The notes under the pieces were generated by a model. It was not told the DNA's origin and did no database searches. It worked only from the letters and a program-made list of their open reading frames with translations. Positions 35,951 to 44,309 of a stretch of 64,000 nt of DNA are shown here, piece by piece (within the stretch, counting starts at the first letter, position 1; the number at the start of each line of letters is the position of its first letter). Source of the DNA: Mesorhizobium sp. LMG 17147 (GTDB lineage: Bacteria; Pseudomonadota; Alphaproteobacteria; Rhizobiales; Rhizobiaceae); contig NZ_JANCTC010000002.1 of NCBI RefSeq assembly GCF_024297145.1, forward strand, positions 355,001 to 419,000. Direction: 5' to 3'. The position numbers and the translations under genes are program-made.

Positions 35951-36859
35951 TCAGCCGCCGATCGCGGCTTTGCGGGCTTCGACGATGACGCTGTAGAAGT
36001 CCGGCTTCACCGGAACGTAGCCGGTGAAATCGCCGCCTTCGATGGCCTCGAAGCAAGGCTTGTCCTTGGCCGGCAGGCTGGTGAAGAAGTTGGCGAGCTT
36101 GGCGCTCATATCGCCGCCGAGTGCGGTGCGCACGACCAGCGGGCCGTTCGGGATCAAGCCGGAGCGCCAGACTTCGACGAAATCGTTGGGGTCGACGGCG
36201 CCCTTGGCGACTTCCTTGTGGAAGGTGCCGGAGGTGTAGCCGTTCTTGAAGTCGCCGATGCCCGAAGAATCGTCAACCGCCACGTCGACCTTGCCGTCGC
36301 GGACGGCGAGAAGGTTGTTCTCATGGCCGCCATTGAACTTGGTCGAGGCGAAGAAGGTTTCGTTCGAAGCGCCGGTGTCCTTCGGGATCTGGGTTAGCGG
36401 GATCAGGTAGCCCGAGGTCGAATCCGGGTCGGCATAGCCGAGCTTCTTGCCCTTTGCCGACTTGATGTCGGTGATGCCGGACGACTTCAGCGCCAGGCCG
36501 ATCGAATAATAACCGGTCGCGCCGTCGGTCTGCTGGGTGGTGAGGATCGGGGTCACGGCGTTCGGATCCTTGAGGTAGACGCTGGCATAGCCTGACGCGC
36601 CAAGCTCGGCGAAATCGAGGGTGCCGCCGAGCAGGCCCTGGATCACCCCGTCATAGTCGGCGGCCGGGAACAGCGAGACCTTCTCGAAGCCGAATTCGGA
36701 CTTCAGGTGATCGGCGAGGCACTGAAAGTTGCGCAGCCGGTCCGCTTCATTTTCACCACCAAGGATGCCGATGCGGAATTCCTTGATATCCTGGGCGTGA
36801 GCGGCACTTGTTGCGATGGCGAGCAATGAAACCGCGCCAAAAACCATCTTCCTGAACAT
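35951..36859 (-). CDS. phnD: Phosphonate ABC transporter substrate-binding protein PhnD
   Basis: 302 residues. Signal peptide at about 1-22 (MFRKMVFGAVSLLAIATSA ... HAQ). The mature start DIKEFRIGILGGENEADR, YDGVIQGLLGGTLDFAELG and ADPDSTSGYLIPL are PhnD signatures (phosphonate-binding loop near the latter). ATG at 36859 has GGAGAGAGATAAT upstream. It binds phosphonates in the periplasm for PhnE1/E2. Confidence 0.93.
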   Translation of the reverse strand: MFRKMVFGAVSLLAIATSAAHAQDIKEFRIGILGGENEADRLRNFQCLADHLKSEFGFEKVSLFPAADYDGVIQGLLGGTLDFAELGASGYASVYLKDPNAVTPILTTQQTDGATGYYSIGLALKSSGITDIKSAKGKKLGYADPDSTSGYLIPLTQIPKDTGASNETFFASTKFNGGHENNLLAVRDGKVDVAVDDSSGIGDFKNGYTSGTFHKEVAKGAVDPNDFVEVWRSGLIPNGPLVVRTALGGDMSAKLANFFTSLPAKDKPCFEAIEGGDFTGYVPVKPDFYSVIVEARKAAIGG

Positions 36860-36947
36860 TATCTCTCTCCTGTTGGTTCCGGCTTCGCGCCGGAGCGTTC
36901 GAACTTTTGACGAGTGCCTTTGACGCGGGCGGGCGATCAGGCCGTTC

Positions 36948-37796
36948 TCAGTAGCCAGGGAATACGGGCTCGAGCGGTCCGGCGGATGCAGCGATTTTCT
37001 GTTTGATGGCGACGCTGGTCGAGGTGATGGCCTCGGAGATTTCGCCGCCATTGCTGTCGGCGCCGTAGACCATGCGCACGGCCTCCCGGTTGAGGTCTTC
37101 GGGCGGGCCGTCGAAGACAACCTTGCCGGCGGCCATGCCGATGATACGGTTGCAATAGTTGCGGGCCGTATCAAGCGTATGCAGATTTGTGATGACGGTG
37201 ATGCCTTCGCGCAAATTGATGTCCTGCAGCGAATCCATCACCACCTTGGCGTTGAGCGGATCGAGCGAGGCGATCGGCTCGTCCGCCAACAGCACCTTCG
37301 GCTGCTGCATCATGGCACGCGCAATAGCAACGCGCTGCTGCTGGCCGCCGGAAAGCGTGCCGGCGGGCTGCAGTACGGTGCGGGCGATGTCGAGACGCTC
37401 AAGGACGGCAACAGCCTCGGCGCATTCACTGCGCGAGAACATGCCGAACAGGTTGGACAGCGTCGAGCGGTGGTTGAGCCGGCCGAGCAGCACATTGGTC
37501 AGCACGTCCAGGCGCGGCACCAGATTGAACTGCTGGAAAATCATGGCGCAGTCGCGCTGCCATCGCCGGAGCGGCGAGCCGCGCAACCCGGAGACCTCGA
37601 CGCCGTCGAACAGGATGGATCCCTGACTGGGATCGACGAGGCGGTTGATCATGCGCAGAAGCGTCGATTTGCCGGCGCCGGAACGGCCGATGATGCCGAC
37701 CATCTGACCGTGCGGGATCGCGATGTCGACATTGCTGACGGCGGTGTTCTTGCCGAACCGGCGGGTGACGCCGCGGATTTCGAGCGTAGCTGACAT
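36948..37796 (-). CDS. phnC: Phosphonate ABC transporter ATPase PhnC
   Basis: 282 residues. Walker [11 protein letters not shown]-loop [12 protein letters not shown], signature LSGGQQQR, Walker [13 protein letters not shown], with the PhnC-typical [18 protein letters not shown] segment after it (quoted in part). It is the first gene of the transport half of the cluster, after a 217-nt gap from the acyltransferase gene, so it may have its own promoter. Confidence 0.92.
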   Translation of the reverse strand: MSATLEIRGVTRRFGKNTAVSNVDIAIPHGQMVGIIGRSGAGKSTLLRMINRLVDPSQGSILFDGVEVSGLRGSPLRRWQRDCAMIFQQFNLVPRLDVLTNVLLGRLNHRSTLSNLFGMFSRSECAEAVAVLERLDIARTVLQPAGTLSGGQQQRVAIARAMMQQPKVLLADEPIASLDPLNAKVVMDSLQDINLREGITVITNLHTLDTARNYCNRIIGMAAGKVVFDGPPEDLNREAVRMVYGADSNGGEISEAITSTSVAIKQKIAASAGPLEPVFPGY

Positions 37797-38013
37797 GGTG
37801 CAGGCTCCAGTCCAATCGCAATTGAAGGTCTGTTAACCCTCGCTAGCGCAGCCGCATGAACCTGCGGTGTCGGAACGATGTCAGTTTTGTTACTGCCCAC
37901 AGCCTGGAGCGGCGCGGCCAATCCACGAGAGGCTCGAATGGTGAATGGTGACAAGAAAGGCTTTCCTGAGCCTCGAAATCTGTCCGCTGCCCAATTCACC
38001 ATTTCACGACCCC
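37797..38013 (-). other. Gap between the phn lyase and phn transport genes
   Basis: 217 bp. It may hold a promoter for phnCDE1E2. An imperfect inverted repeat, GGTGAATGGTGA (near 37940) and TTCACCATTTCAC (near 37996), is visible. No ORF of note. Confidence 0.4.
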
Positions 38014-38631
38014 TTAGCCGCCATACTTCTCCAGGAAAGCCTCCGCCGACAGTTCCCGAAAATCGTCGAGCGCGGCGCGTAGCCGAGCGTGGTCCCAGTC
38101 CCACCAGGCGAGCGCCTGGTAGCGCTCCGCGGTGCGGCGGTCGAAGCGTTCGCGGATCGGCTTGGCCGGCACGCCGCCGACGATGGTGTAGGGCGCGACA
38201 TCCTTCGACACCACCGCGCCGGCGCCGACCGCGGCGCCATCGCCGACGGTGACGCCCGGCAGGATGGTCGAGCCGTGGCCAAGCCAGGTGTCGTGGCCGA
38301 TGGTGACGCGCTTGGCGCGGCGCTGAGCGAAGAATTCGCTCTCGTGCTCGGCGTCGTCCCAATAGTCCGAGGCGCGATAGGTGAAATGGTGCAGCGTCGG
38401 CCGCCAGGTCGGGTGGTTGGTGGCGTTGATGCGCACATTGGCGGCGATGTTGGCGAACTTGCCGATCGTCGCGCACCAGACGCCGCAGTCCTGCATCATG
38501 TAGGAATAGTCGCCCAACGCACTTTCCGAAATCCGGCAGCGCTCGGCGACTTCGGTCCAGCGGCCAAGCGTTGAGTTCTCTACTTCCGCCGTCTCGTGGA
38601 CCAGCGGTGTTTCCGAGAGTTTCCTCGTCAT
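38014..38631 (-). CDS. Phosphonate-cluster hexapeptide-repeat acetyltransferase-like protein
   Basis: 205 residues. A left-handed beta-helix of hexapeptide repeats spans roughly 20-160 ([63 protein letters not shown]), the pattern of the phn-linked transferase family found between phnL and phnC in rhizobia. The acceptor is unknown; aminoalkylphosphonates are a reasonable guess. It is coupled to phnL by a 4-nt overlap. Confidence 0.85.
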   Translation of the reverse strand: MTRKLSETPLVHETAEVENSTLGRWTEVAERCRISESALGDYSYMMQDCGVWCATIGKFANIAANVRINATNHPTWRPTLHHFTYRASDYWDDAEHESEFFAQRRAKRVTIGHDTWLGHGSTILPGVTVGDGAAVGAGAVVSKDVAPYTIVGGVPAKPIRERFDRRTAERYQALAWWDWDHARLRAALDDFRELSAEAFLEKYGG

Positions 38632-39335
38632 GCGGCGATTTTTCCGGCGGCGAAGGCGGTCACGTCGATGACGCGGTCGGCGACCGCCTCACGCACGTCG
38701 TGATCATGGAAGATGCCGAGCAAAGCGACGCCCGCCGCCTTCTTGGCGGCGATCAGCGCAATCACCACGTCGCGATTCCTGACGTCGAGCGAGGCGGTCG
38801 GCTCATCGAGCAGCAGGATCGGATGCTCGGTGATGAAGCCGCGCGCGATGTTGACGCGCTGCTGTTCGCCGCCGGAGAACGTCGCCGGCGGCAGCGCCCA
38901 GAGTTTTTCCGGCAGGTTCAGCTGCGCCAGCAAGGCACGTGCCTTGCCGCGCGCGACCTCACGCTCCTCGCCGCGCTCGACCAGCGGCTCGGCGACGACA
39001 TCGAGCGCCGAGACACGCGGCACGGTGCGCAGGAATTGGCTGACATAGCCGATGGTAAGCCGGCGCACGGCAAGCACGGTGCGCGGACTGGCAGTTGCGA
39101 GATCGATCAGCCCGCCCTCGTGCTGGACGATGATCTGGCCTTCGTCGGCGGCATAATTGCCGTAGAGCATTTTCAGGATCGAGCTCTTGCCGGCGCCGGA
39201 CGGGCCGCCGAGCACGGCGCATTCGCCGGCCCTGATCGCGAACGAGACGCTGGCGACCACCGGCAGTTTGATGCCGTCGCGCAGATGCATGGTGAAGCTC
39301 TTGGCGACGTCGGAGACAACGAGCGGGGTTGCCAT
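38628..39335 (-). CDS. phnL: Phosphonate C-P lyase system protein PhnL
   Basis: 235 residues, ABC-type ATPase without a membrane partner. Walker [10 protein letters not shown], Walker [12 protein letters not shown], signature FSGGEQQR. The N-terminus [14 protein letters not shown] is typical of PhnL. ATG at 39335 with TTGGAG 8 nt upstream is preferred; a TTG 15 nt further out is also in frame. In E. coli PhnL is needed for phosphonate use, though its exact step is less clear than that of PhnGHIJK. A 211-nt gap holding a palindromic repeat separates it from phnK. Confidence 0.92.
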   Translation of the reverse strand: MATPLVVSDVAKSFTMHLRDGIKLPVVASVSFAIRAGECAVLGGPSGAGKSSILKMLYGNYAADEGQIIVQHEGGLIDLATASPRTVLAVRRLTIGYVSQFLRTVPRVSALDVVAEPLVERGEEREVARGKARALLAQLNLPEKLWALPPATFSGGEQQRVNIARGFITEHPILLLDEPTASLDVRNRDVVIALIAAKKAAGVALLGIFHDHDVREAVADRVIDVTAFAAGKIAA

Positions 39336-39371
39336 CAGAGGGTTCTCCAATCGTCATTCGTCTGCGGGCCA

Positions 39372-39531
39372 ACACCCCCCTCTGGCCTGCCGGCCATCTC
39401 CCCCTCAGGGGGGGAGATTGGCTGTCGCATTCGGTTTCGCCATTCTCCTGTGTCGCAGAACGGGCGGGACATAAAAACTGCTGATCTCCCCTCTGGAGGG
39501 GGAGATGGCCGGAAGGCCAGAGGGGGGTACG
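39372..39531. repeat. Long palindromic intergenic element, family A copy 2, inside the phn operon
   Basis: About 160 bp. Arms: CCCCCTCTGGCCTGCCGGCC (left) and GGCCGGAAGGCCAGAGGGGG (right), with CATCTCCCCCTC and GAGGGGGAGATG inside. The core TCGCATTCGGTTTCGCCATT matches, in reverse, the core of copy 1 (7957-8115). It interrupts an otherwise tightly packed operon between phnK and phnL. Confidence 0.85.
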
Positions 39532-39546
39532 CCGGAGCAATCATCG

Positions 39547-40323
39547 TCATACCTGCAGAATCGAGGAGACAAGCAACTGGGTGTAGGGCGCGCGCGGGTC
39601 GTCGAGCACCCGGTCGGTGAGGCCGCTTTCGACGACGCGGCCGTCCTTCATCACCATCATGCGCTGCGACAACAGCCGCGCCACCGCGAGATCGTGGGTG
39701 ACGACGATGGCCGCCAGGCCGAGGTCGGTGACCAGCCCGCGCAGCAGATCGAGCAGACGTGCCTGCACCGACACGTCGAGACCACCGGTCGGCTCGTCCA
39801 TGAACACCAGCCGTGGGCCGGTAACGAGGTTGCGGGCGATCTGCAGGCGCTGGCGCATCCCGCCGGAAAAGGCGCGCGGCTCGTCGTCGATGCGGTCTTC
39901 GTCGATCTCGACGCGCGACAGCCAGTCGACCGCCGTGGCTCGGATTTTTCCGTAGTGACGGTCGCCGACCGCCATCAGCCGCTCGCCGACATTGGCGCCG
40001 GCCGACACCGTCATGCGCAGCCCGTCGGCGGGGTTCTGATGGACAAAACCCCAATCGGTGCGCATCAAAAAGCGGCGCTCGGCCTCGCTCATGCGATAGA
40101 GCTCGCGGAATTGGCGGTCGCGCATGCGGTAGCTGGCGGTGCCGGAGCTGGGCAGTAGCCTTGTCGACAGGCAGTTGAGCAAAGTGGTCTTGCCGGAACC
40201 GGATTCGCCGACGACAGCCAGCACTTCGCCCGGCCACAGATCGAAGGTGACGTCCTCGCAGCCGACGCGCGAGCCGTAGAATTTGGACAGCGCCGAAACG
40301 CGCAGCAGCGGTTCGTCGGTCAT
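39547..40323 (-). CDS. phnK: Phosphonate C-P lyase system protein PhnK
   Basis: 258 residues, ABC ATPase. Walker A GESGSGKTT, VHQNPADGLRM after it, signature FSGGMRQR, Walker B VFMDEPTGGLDVSVQ, all as in PhnK, which docks on PhnJ in the C-P lyase core complex. The start at 40323 overlaps the phnJ stop by 4 nt. Confidence 0.93.
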   Translation of the reverse strand: MTDEPLLRVSALSKFYGSRVGCEDVTFDLWPGEVLAVVGESGSGKTTLLNCLSTRLLPSSGTASYRMRDRQFRELYRMSEAERRFLMRTDWGFVHQNPADGLRMTVSAGANVGERLMAVGDRHYGKIRATAVDWLSRVEIDEDRIDDEPRAFSGGMRQRLQIARNLVTGPRLVFMDEPTGGLDVSVQARLLDLLRGLVTDLGLAAIVVTHDLAVARLLSQRMMVMKDGRVVESGLTDRVLDDPRAPYTQLLVSSILQV

Positions 40324-41231
40324 TGCGCCGGCTCCGTTTTTTCCAGGGCAAGAGGGATTTCGGGCGCAAGATGGCCGCGATGGCCTTGCTCGCGCCGCTT
40401 CTCGCAATGGTCGGTGTCGGAACAAACGAACATGTGGCCGCCATGGTCGTCGAGGATAACTTCGTCAAGATAGACGTTCTCGGCCGCGCACAGTGCGCAG
40501 GGCTGGTCGAAGGTCTGCACCTCGAACGGATGGTCCTCGAAGTCGAGGCTGACCACGTCGGTGAAGGGCGGCAGTGCATAAATGCGCTTTTCGCGGCCGG
40601 CGCCGAACAATTGCAAGGCCGGCGAACGGTGCATTTTCGGGTTATCGAATTTCGGCGTCGGCGACGGGTCCATCACATAGCGGCCTTCGACCTTGACCGG
40701 ATAGGCATAGGTGGTGGCGATGCGGCCATGTTTGGCGATGTCCTCGTAAAGCTTCACATGTATGAGGCCGTATTCCTCCAGCGCGTGCATCTTGCGTGTT
40801 TCGGTTTCGCGCGGTTCGAGGAAGCGCAAAGGTTCGGGGATCGGCACCTGATAGACCAGCACCTGACCCGCGCTCAGCGGATGCTCGGGGATGCGGTGGC
40901 GAGTCTGGATGATGGTCGCCTTCGCCGTCTCAGTGGTGACAGCGACATTGGCGACCTTCTTGAAGAAGGCGCGGATCGAGACGGCATTGGTGGTGTCGTC
41001 GGCGCCCTGGTCGATGACCTTGAGCACATCATCCGGGCCGATGATCGAAGCGGTGACCTGCACACCGCCGGTGCCCCAGCCATAGGGCATCGGCATTTCG
41101 CGCGAGGCGAACGGCACCTGATAGCCAGGGATGGCGATGCCCTTGAGGATCGCCCGGCGGATCATCCGCTTGGTCTGCTCGTCGAGATAGGCGAAGTTGT
41201 AGGTGGCGATGTCGGTTGGTTGTGCGGTCAT
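40320..41231 (-). CDS. phnJ: Alpha-D-ribose 1-methylphosphonate 5-phosphate C-P lyase PhnJ
   Basis: 303 residues. Radical-SAM C-P lyase. The four conserved cysteines are at 245, 248, 270 and 276, with spacings of 3, 22 and 6 that equal those of E. coli PhnJ (241, 244, 266, 272). The catalytic glycine lies in AIPGYQVPF (Gly36, equal to E. coli Gly32 with the same offset). It cleaves the C-P bond to give methane or another alkane and ribose cyclic phosphate. Coupled to phnI and phnK by 4-nt overlaps. Confidence 0.96.
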   Translation of the reverse strand: MTAQPTDIATYNFAYLDEQTKRMIRRAILKGIAIPGYQVPFASREMPMPYGWGTGGVQVTASIIGPDDVLKVIDQGADDTTNAVSIRAFFKKVANVAVTTETAKATIIQTRHRIPEHPLSAGQVLVYQVPIPEPLRFLEPRETETRKMHALEEYGLIHVKLYEDIAKHGRIATTYAYPVKVEGRYVMDPSPTPKFDNPKMHRSPALQLFGAGREKRIYALPPFTDVVSLDFEDHPFEVQTFDQPCALCAAENVYLDEVILDDHGGHMFVCSDTDHCEKRREQGHRGHLAPEIPLALEKTEPAQ

Positions 41232-42340
41232 TCCGCGGCCTCTCTCTTCTCTTCGGCCTTGCCGGCGTTTTCGCGGGCGTCGTGCTCGGCGCGCATGCGG
41301 CGCACGAGGTCGAGCTCAGCCTGGAAATCGACATAGTGCGGCAGCTTCAGATGCTCGACGAAGCCGGTCGCCTGGACATTGTCGGAATGCGAGATGACGA
41401 ACTCCTCGTCCTGGGCGGCGGCGACGACATCCTCACCCAACTCCGAGGCACGCAGCGCGCGGTCGCATAGCGCCATGGCCATCGCCTTGCGCTCGCTCTG
41501 GCCGAAGACAAGGCCGTAGCCGCGGGTGAATTGCGGCGGCGCCTTGGCCGAGCCCTTGAACTGGTTGACCATCTGGCACTCGGTGACGCGGATACTGCCG
41601 AGCGGCACTGCGAAAGGCAGTTCCGGCACGTCGAGCGCCAGCTCGACCTCACCGATACGGACTTCACCGACGAAGGGATGGTTGCGCGCATAGCCGCGCT
41701 GGGTGGAATAGCCGAGCGCCAATAAAAACCCCTCATCGCCGCGCGACAACGCCTGCAGGCGGATGTCGCGCGCCATCGGGAATGCGAGCGGTTCGCGGGT
41801 GATGTCGCCGGGGACATGATCTTCAGGCATGTCGCCGTCGGATTCGATCAGGCCCTCGCGGGCGAGGATCGCCGACACGCGCGGCATGGCTTCCGCCTCG
41901 CCGGCACGCTGCTCCGGCTCGGCGACTTCGCCGCCGGCGGCAAGCTCCGGATCGAGCAGCCGGTGGGTGTAGTCGAAAGTCGGGCCGAGCAGCTGGCCGC
42001 CGGGCAGGTCCTTGTAGGTCGCCGACACGCGCCGCTCGACCAGCATCGTGCCGGTGTCGATCGCCCTGGTGTAGCCGAAACGCGGCAGCGTCGTGCGATA
42101 GGCGCGAACCAGGAAGATCGCCTCGATCATGTCGCCGCGCGCCTGGACGATGGCCAGTGCCGCCAATTCCCTGTCGTAGAGCGAACCTTCACTCATCACC
42201 CGGTCGGCGCCGAGCGCCAGCTGCTCGACGATCTGGTCGAGGCGAAGTGTGGGCACCGAACGATCGCCGCGCCGGCGGTCGGCGAGCAGTTTGTGGGCGT
42301 TGCGAATGGCCGCTTCGCCACCCTTTACCGCGACATACAT
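41228..42340 (-). CDS. phnI: C-P lyase core complex subunit PhnI
   Basis: 370 residues, starting MYVAVKGGEAAIRNAH, the canonical PhnI beginning (YVAVKGGE). Further conserved stretches are RVSATYKDLPGGQLLGPT, CQMVNQFKGSAKAPPQFTRG (quoted at 20) and GYGLVFGQSERKAMAM. PhnI is the nucleosidase of the complex that, with PhnG, PhnH and PhnL, moves phosphonate onto ribose triphosphate. One nt separates it from phnH. Confidence 0.95.
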   Translation of the reverse strand: MYVAVKGGEAAIRNAHKLLADRRRGDRSVPTLRLDQIVEQLALGADRVMSEGSLYDRELAALAIVQARGDMIEAIFLVRAYRTTLPRFGYTRAIDTGTMLVERRVSATYKDLPGGQLLGPTFDYTHRLLDPELAAGGEVAEPEQRAGEAEAMPRVSAILAREGLIESDGDMPEDHVPGDITREPLAFPMARDIRLQALSRGDEGFLLALGYSTQRGYARNHPFVGEVRIGEVELALDVPELPFAVPLGSIRVTECQMVNQFKGSAKAPPQFTRGYGLVFGQSERKAMAMALCDRALRASELGEDVVAAAQDEEFVISHSDNVQATGFVEHLKLPHYVDFQAELDLVRRMRAEHDARENAGKAEEKREAAE

Positions 42341-42341
42341 C

Positions 42342-42953
42342 CTATGCCTCCATCGTCTTGATGCGCGTCGTGCGCGGCAGGCAGGCAATTGCTTCGGATG
42401 TGGCGAGGATGATGTCGACGCCACGCGGAAAGCGCTGGTTGTTCTGCTTCCATTGCTCGACGAAATGGCGCGGCATTTGCGCCGGCGCGATCGTCGCCGT
42501 CTTCTCGATGCCCGGGCCTTCGAGCAGCAGCGGAGCGCCGGAGACAAGATCGCTGACCTCGAGGATCAGCGTCGTGGAGCGATCGGGATAATCCTGGGTG
42601 CCTTGCGAAAACCCGTCGAGCGCCATCATCTCAGCCGGCGTGGCGATCAGCGCGAAATGCGCGTCGGCCGGGGTGTTGGCCAGCGGCGCGCCGGTATGGA
42701 AGCCAAGCCAGGATTTCACCGTCGCTGAAGCCTGCAAGGCGGGGTCGAGCCAGAGCGGCGTGTCGTTATCGCACAGCGCCAGCGCAATGGCGCCCGCGGT
42801 GGCTGACAGCGGCGTCGGTGGACGGGTAAAGACCGGCAGGGGCTGCAGTTTGCCCGGCCGGGCCATCGCGTCCATCACTGCCCGGAAGACCGTCTGGGCG
42901 TCGAACACCGGATCGGCAAAGCCGCCTTCAATCGCTTGGGTCACGATGTCCAT
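42342..42953 (-). CDS. phnH: C-P lyase core complex subunit PhnH
   Basis: 203 residues. QTVFRAVMDAMARPGKLQPL near the N-terminus and a C-terminal FPRGVDIILAT match PhnH, a homolog of PLP-dependent folds that serves as a subunit of PhnGHIJ. It shares one base with the phnG stop and starts the phnI stop region, so the genes are translated together. Confidence 0.93.
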   Translation of the reverse strand: MDIVTQAIEGGFADPVFDAQTVFRAVMDAMARPGKLQPLPVFTRPPTPLSATAGAIALALCDNDTPLWLDPALQASATVKSWLGFHTGAPLANTPADAHFALIATPAEMMALDGFSQGTQDYPDRSTTLILEVSDLVSGAPLLLEGPGIEKTATIAPAQMPRHFVEQWKQNNQRFPRGVDIILATSEAIACLPRTTRIKTMEA

Positions 42954-43414
42954 CAGTCTTCTCCGCGTACCATGGTGAAGAAATCGACCTTGGTCGCCGC
43001 CGTCTCGGCGCGGCGCTGGTCACGGGCCTTGGCCAGTGCCGCCCGCAAGGGCGCGACGAGCCTGGCCTCGACCTCGTTGCGGTGAGCCGGGTCCTGCCAG
43101 AGCGCGTCGGCGATTGCCGCCAGCCTTGCCTTCTGCTTGTCGCGGCCGAGCGCATAGCAGTGGCCAACCTGTCCCGAGGCGAGCCTGACGGTGGCGCGGG
43201 TGACCGCCGCCTCGCCAATGTTGAACGGCGCGCCGCCCCCACCGATGCGGCCACGCACGGTGACCAGGCCGGTTTCGGGGCCGCGCAGGAGTTCCGCCTC
43301 AGAAGGCAGGCCGGCTTCGTTCCACAGACGGACGATATCGTCGCCGGTCGATTGCGCCAGCGTTGCCATAACGGCCTTGCGCTCAGCCTGATCGCGGGCT
43401 TCCTGTCCTCGCAT
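42953..43414 (-). CDS. phnG: C-P lyase core complex subunit PhnG
   Basis: 153 residues. RGPETGLVTVRGRIGGGGAP, FNIGEAAVTRATVRL and GHCYALGRDKQKARLAAIAD are PhnG signatures. ATG at 43414 has GGGAG 8 nt upstream. It is the first gene of the phn operon, and the palindrome at 43440-43459 lies just upstream. Confidence 0.93.
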   Translation of the reverse strand: MRGQEARDQAERKAVMATLAQSTGDDIVRLWNEAGLPSEAELLRGPETGLVTVRGRIGGGGAPFNIGEAAVTRATVRLASGQVGHCYALGRDKQKARLAAIADALWQDPAHRNEVEARLVAPLRAALAKARDQRRAETAATKVDFFTMVRGED

Positions 43415-43439
43415 GGTTAACACTCCCTTGCATCGAAAT

Positions 43440-43459
43440 TTGTCTATTGATATAGACAA
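43440..43459. promoter_or_regulatory. Putative PhnF operator in the phnG-phnF promoter region
   Basis: TTGTCTATTGATATAGACAA has perfect 8-bp arms (TTGTCTAT, ATAGACAA). The form GTCTA-N-TAGAC resembles operators of the HutC subfamily of GntR proteins, to which PhnF belongs. It lies 26 bp from the phnG ATG in a clearly AT-rich stretch (43430-43490) and could control both directions. Confidence 0.65.
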
Positions 43460-43547
43460 TTATACAAATTATACCTATTATCTAATGGGTGTCTATGACG
43501 GGTGCATGACAAGGGCGAGAAGAGGGGCGCAAAGGTTGGGGCAGAAA

Positions 43548-44291
43548 ATGATCGGACAAGCCAACAGCATCGAACGGCGCAGCGGAGTCGCGCTGTGGCG
43601 GCAGATCGCCGATCAGCTCCTGCATTCGATTGCTGTCGGCGATTTTCCCGAAAATGCGGCGTTGCCGCCGGAGGTGGCACTTGCCGAGCGCTATGGCGTC
43701 AACCGCCACACCATCCGCAGCGCCATTGCAGCGCTGGTGCAGGAGGGTGTGCTCAGGGCAGAGCAGGGGCGGGGCACCTTCGTGCTGTCGCGCAGGCGGC
43801 TGTCATATCCGATCGGCGCCCGCACCCGCTTTTCGGAGGGATTGCAAGGACAGGCGTCCGAGCGGCATATCACCTTGCTTGCGTCATCGGTCGAGCCTGC
43901 CAACCGTCGTGTCGCAGAGAGCTTAGGCCTTGCAAAGGGGGTCGACGTGATACGCCTGGAAACGCGCGGCGAAGCCGATGGAATGCCGGTGTCCCGCGCT
44001 GCCGGCTGGTTCGATGCCAGGCGCTTTGCCGGGATCGATGCTGCCATGGCGGAAACGGGTTCGATCACCGCATCGCTGGCACGCTTCGGCGTCAGCGACT
44101 ATCTCCGGCAATCGACGGTGCTGTCGGCGCGCCATGCCGATGCCGCCGACCTTGCGGACCTCGACCTGCAGCCCGGCGCCATCGTGCTGGTGACGGTCGC
44201 CGTCAACGTCACGCCCGACGGTCAGCCGATCCAGTTTTCGGAGTCGCGCTTCCCGGCCGAGCGGATCGAGCTCAAACTGTCGGCGCTCTGA
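43548..44291 (+). CDS. phnF: GntR/HutC-family regulator PhnF
   Basis: 247 residues. SGVALWRQIADQL, then LPPEVALAERYGVNRHTIR (winged helix, about 10-75) and a UTRA effector domain with TRFSEGLQGQASERH. The opening ERRSGVALWRQIAD is typical of PhnF. ATG at 43548 is preceded by GGGGCAG; starts at 43506 and 43485 are in frame but give unusual N-termini and come closer to the operator. Divergent from phnG, so it probably represses the phn operon. Confidence 0.88.
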   Translation: MIGQANSIERRSGVALWRQIADQLLHSIAVGDFPENAALPPEVALAERYGVNRHTIRSAIAALVQEGVLRAEQGRGTFVLSRRRLSYPIGARTRFSEGLQGQASERHITLLASSVEPANRRVAESLGLAKGVDVIRLETRGEADGMPVSRAAGWFDARRFAGIDAAMAETGSITASLARFGVSDYLRQSTVLSARHADAADLADLDLQPGAIVLVTVAVNVTPDGQPIQFSESRFPAERIELKLSAL

Positions 44292-44309
44292 GATGCGCCA
44301 GCCCCGGCA

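Noticed and set aside
43415..43547. PhoB box before phnG
   Set aside because: TGTCTATGAC and GCATGACA are only loosely similar to half-sites and their spacing does not fit.
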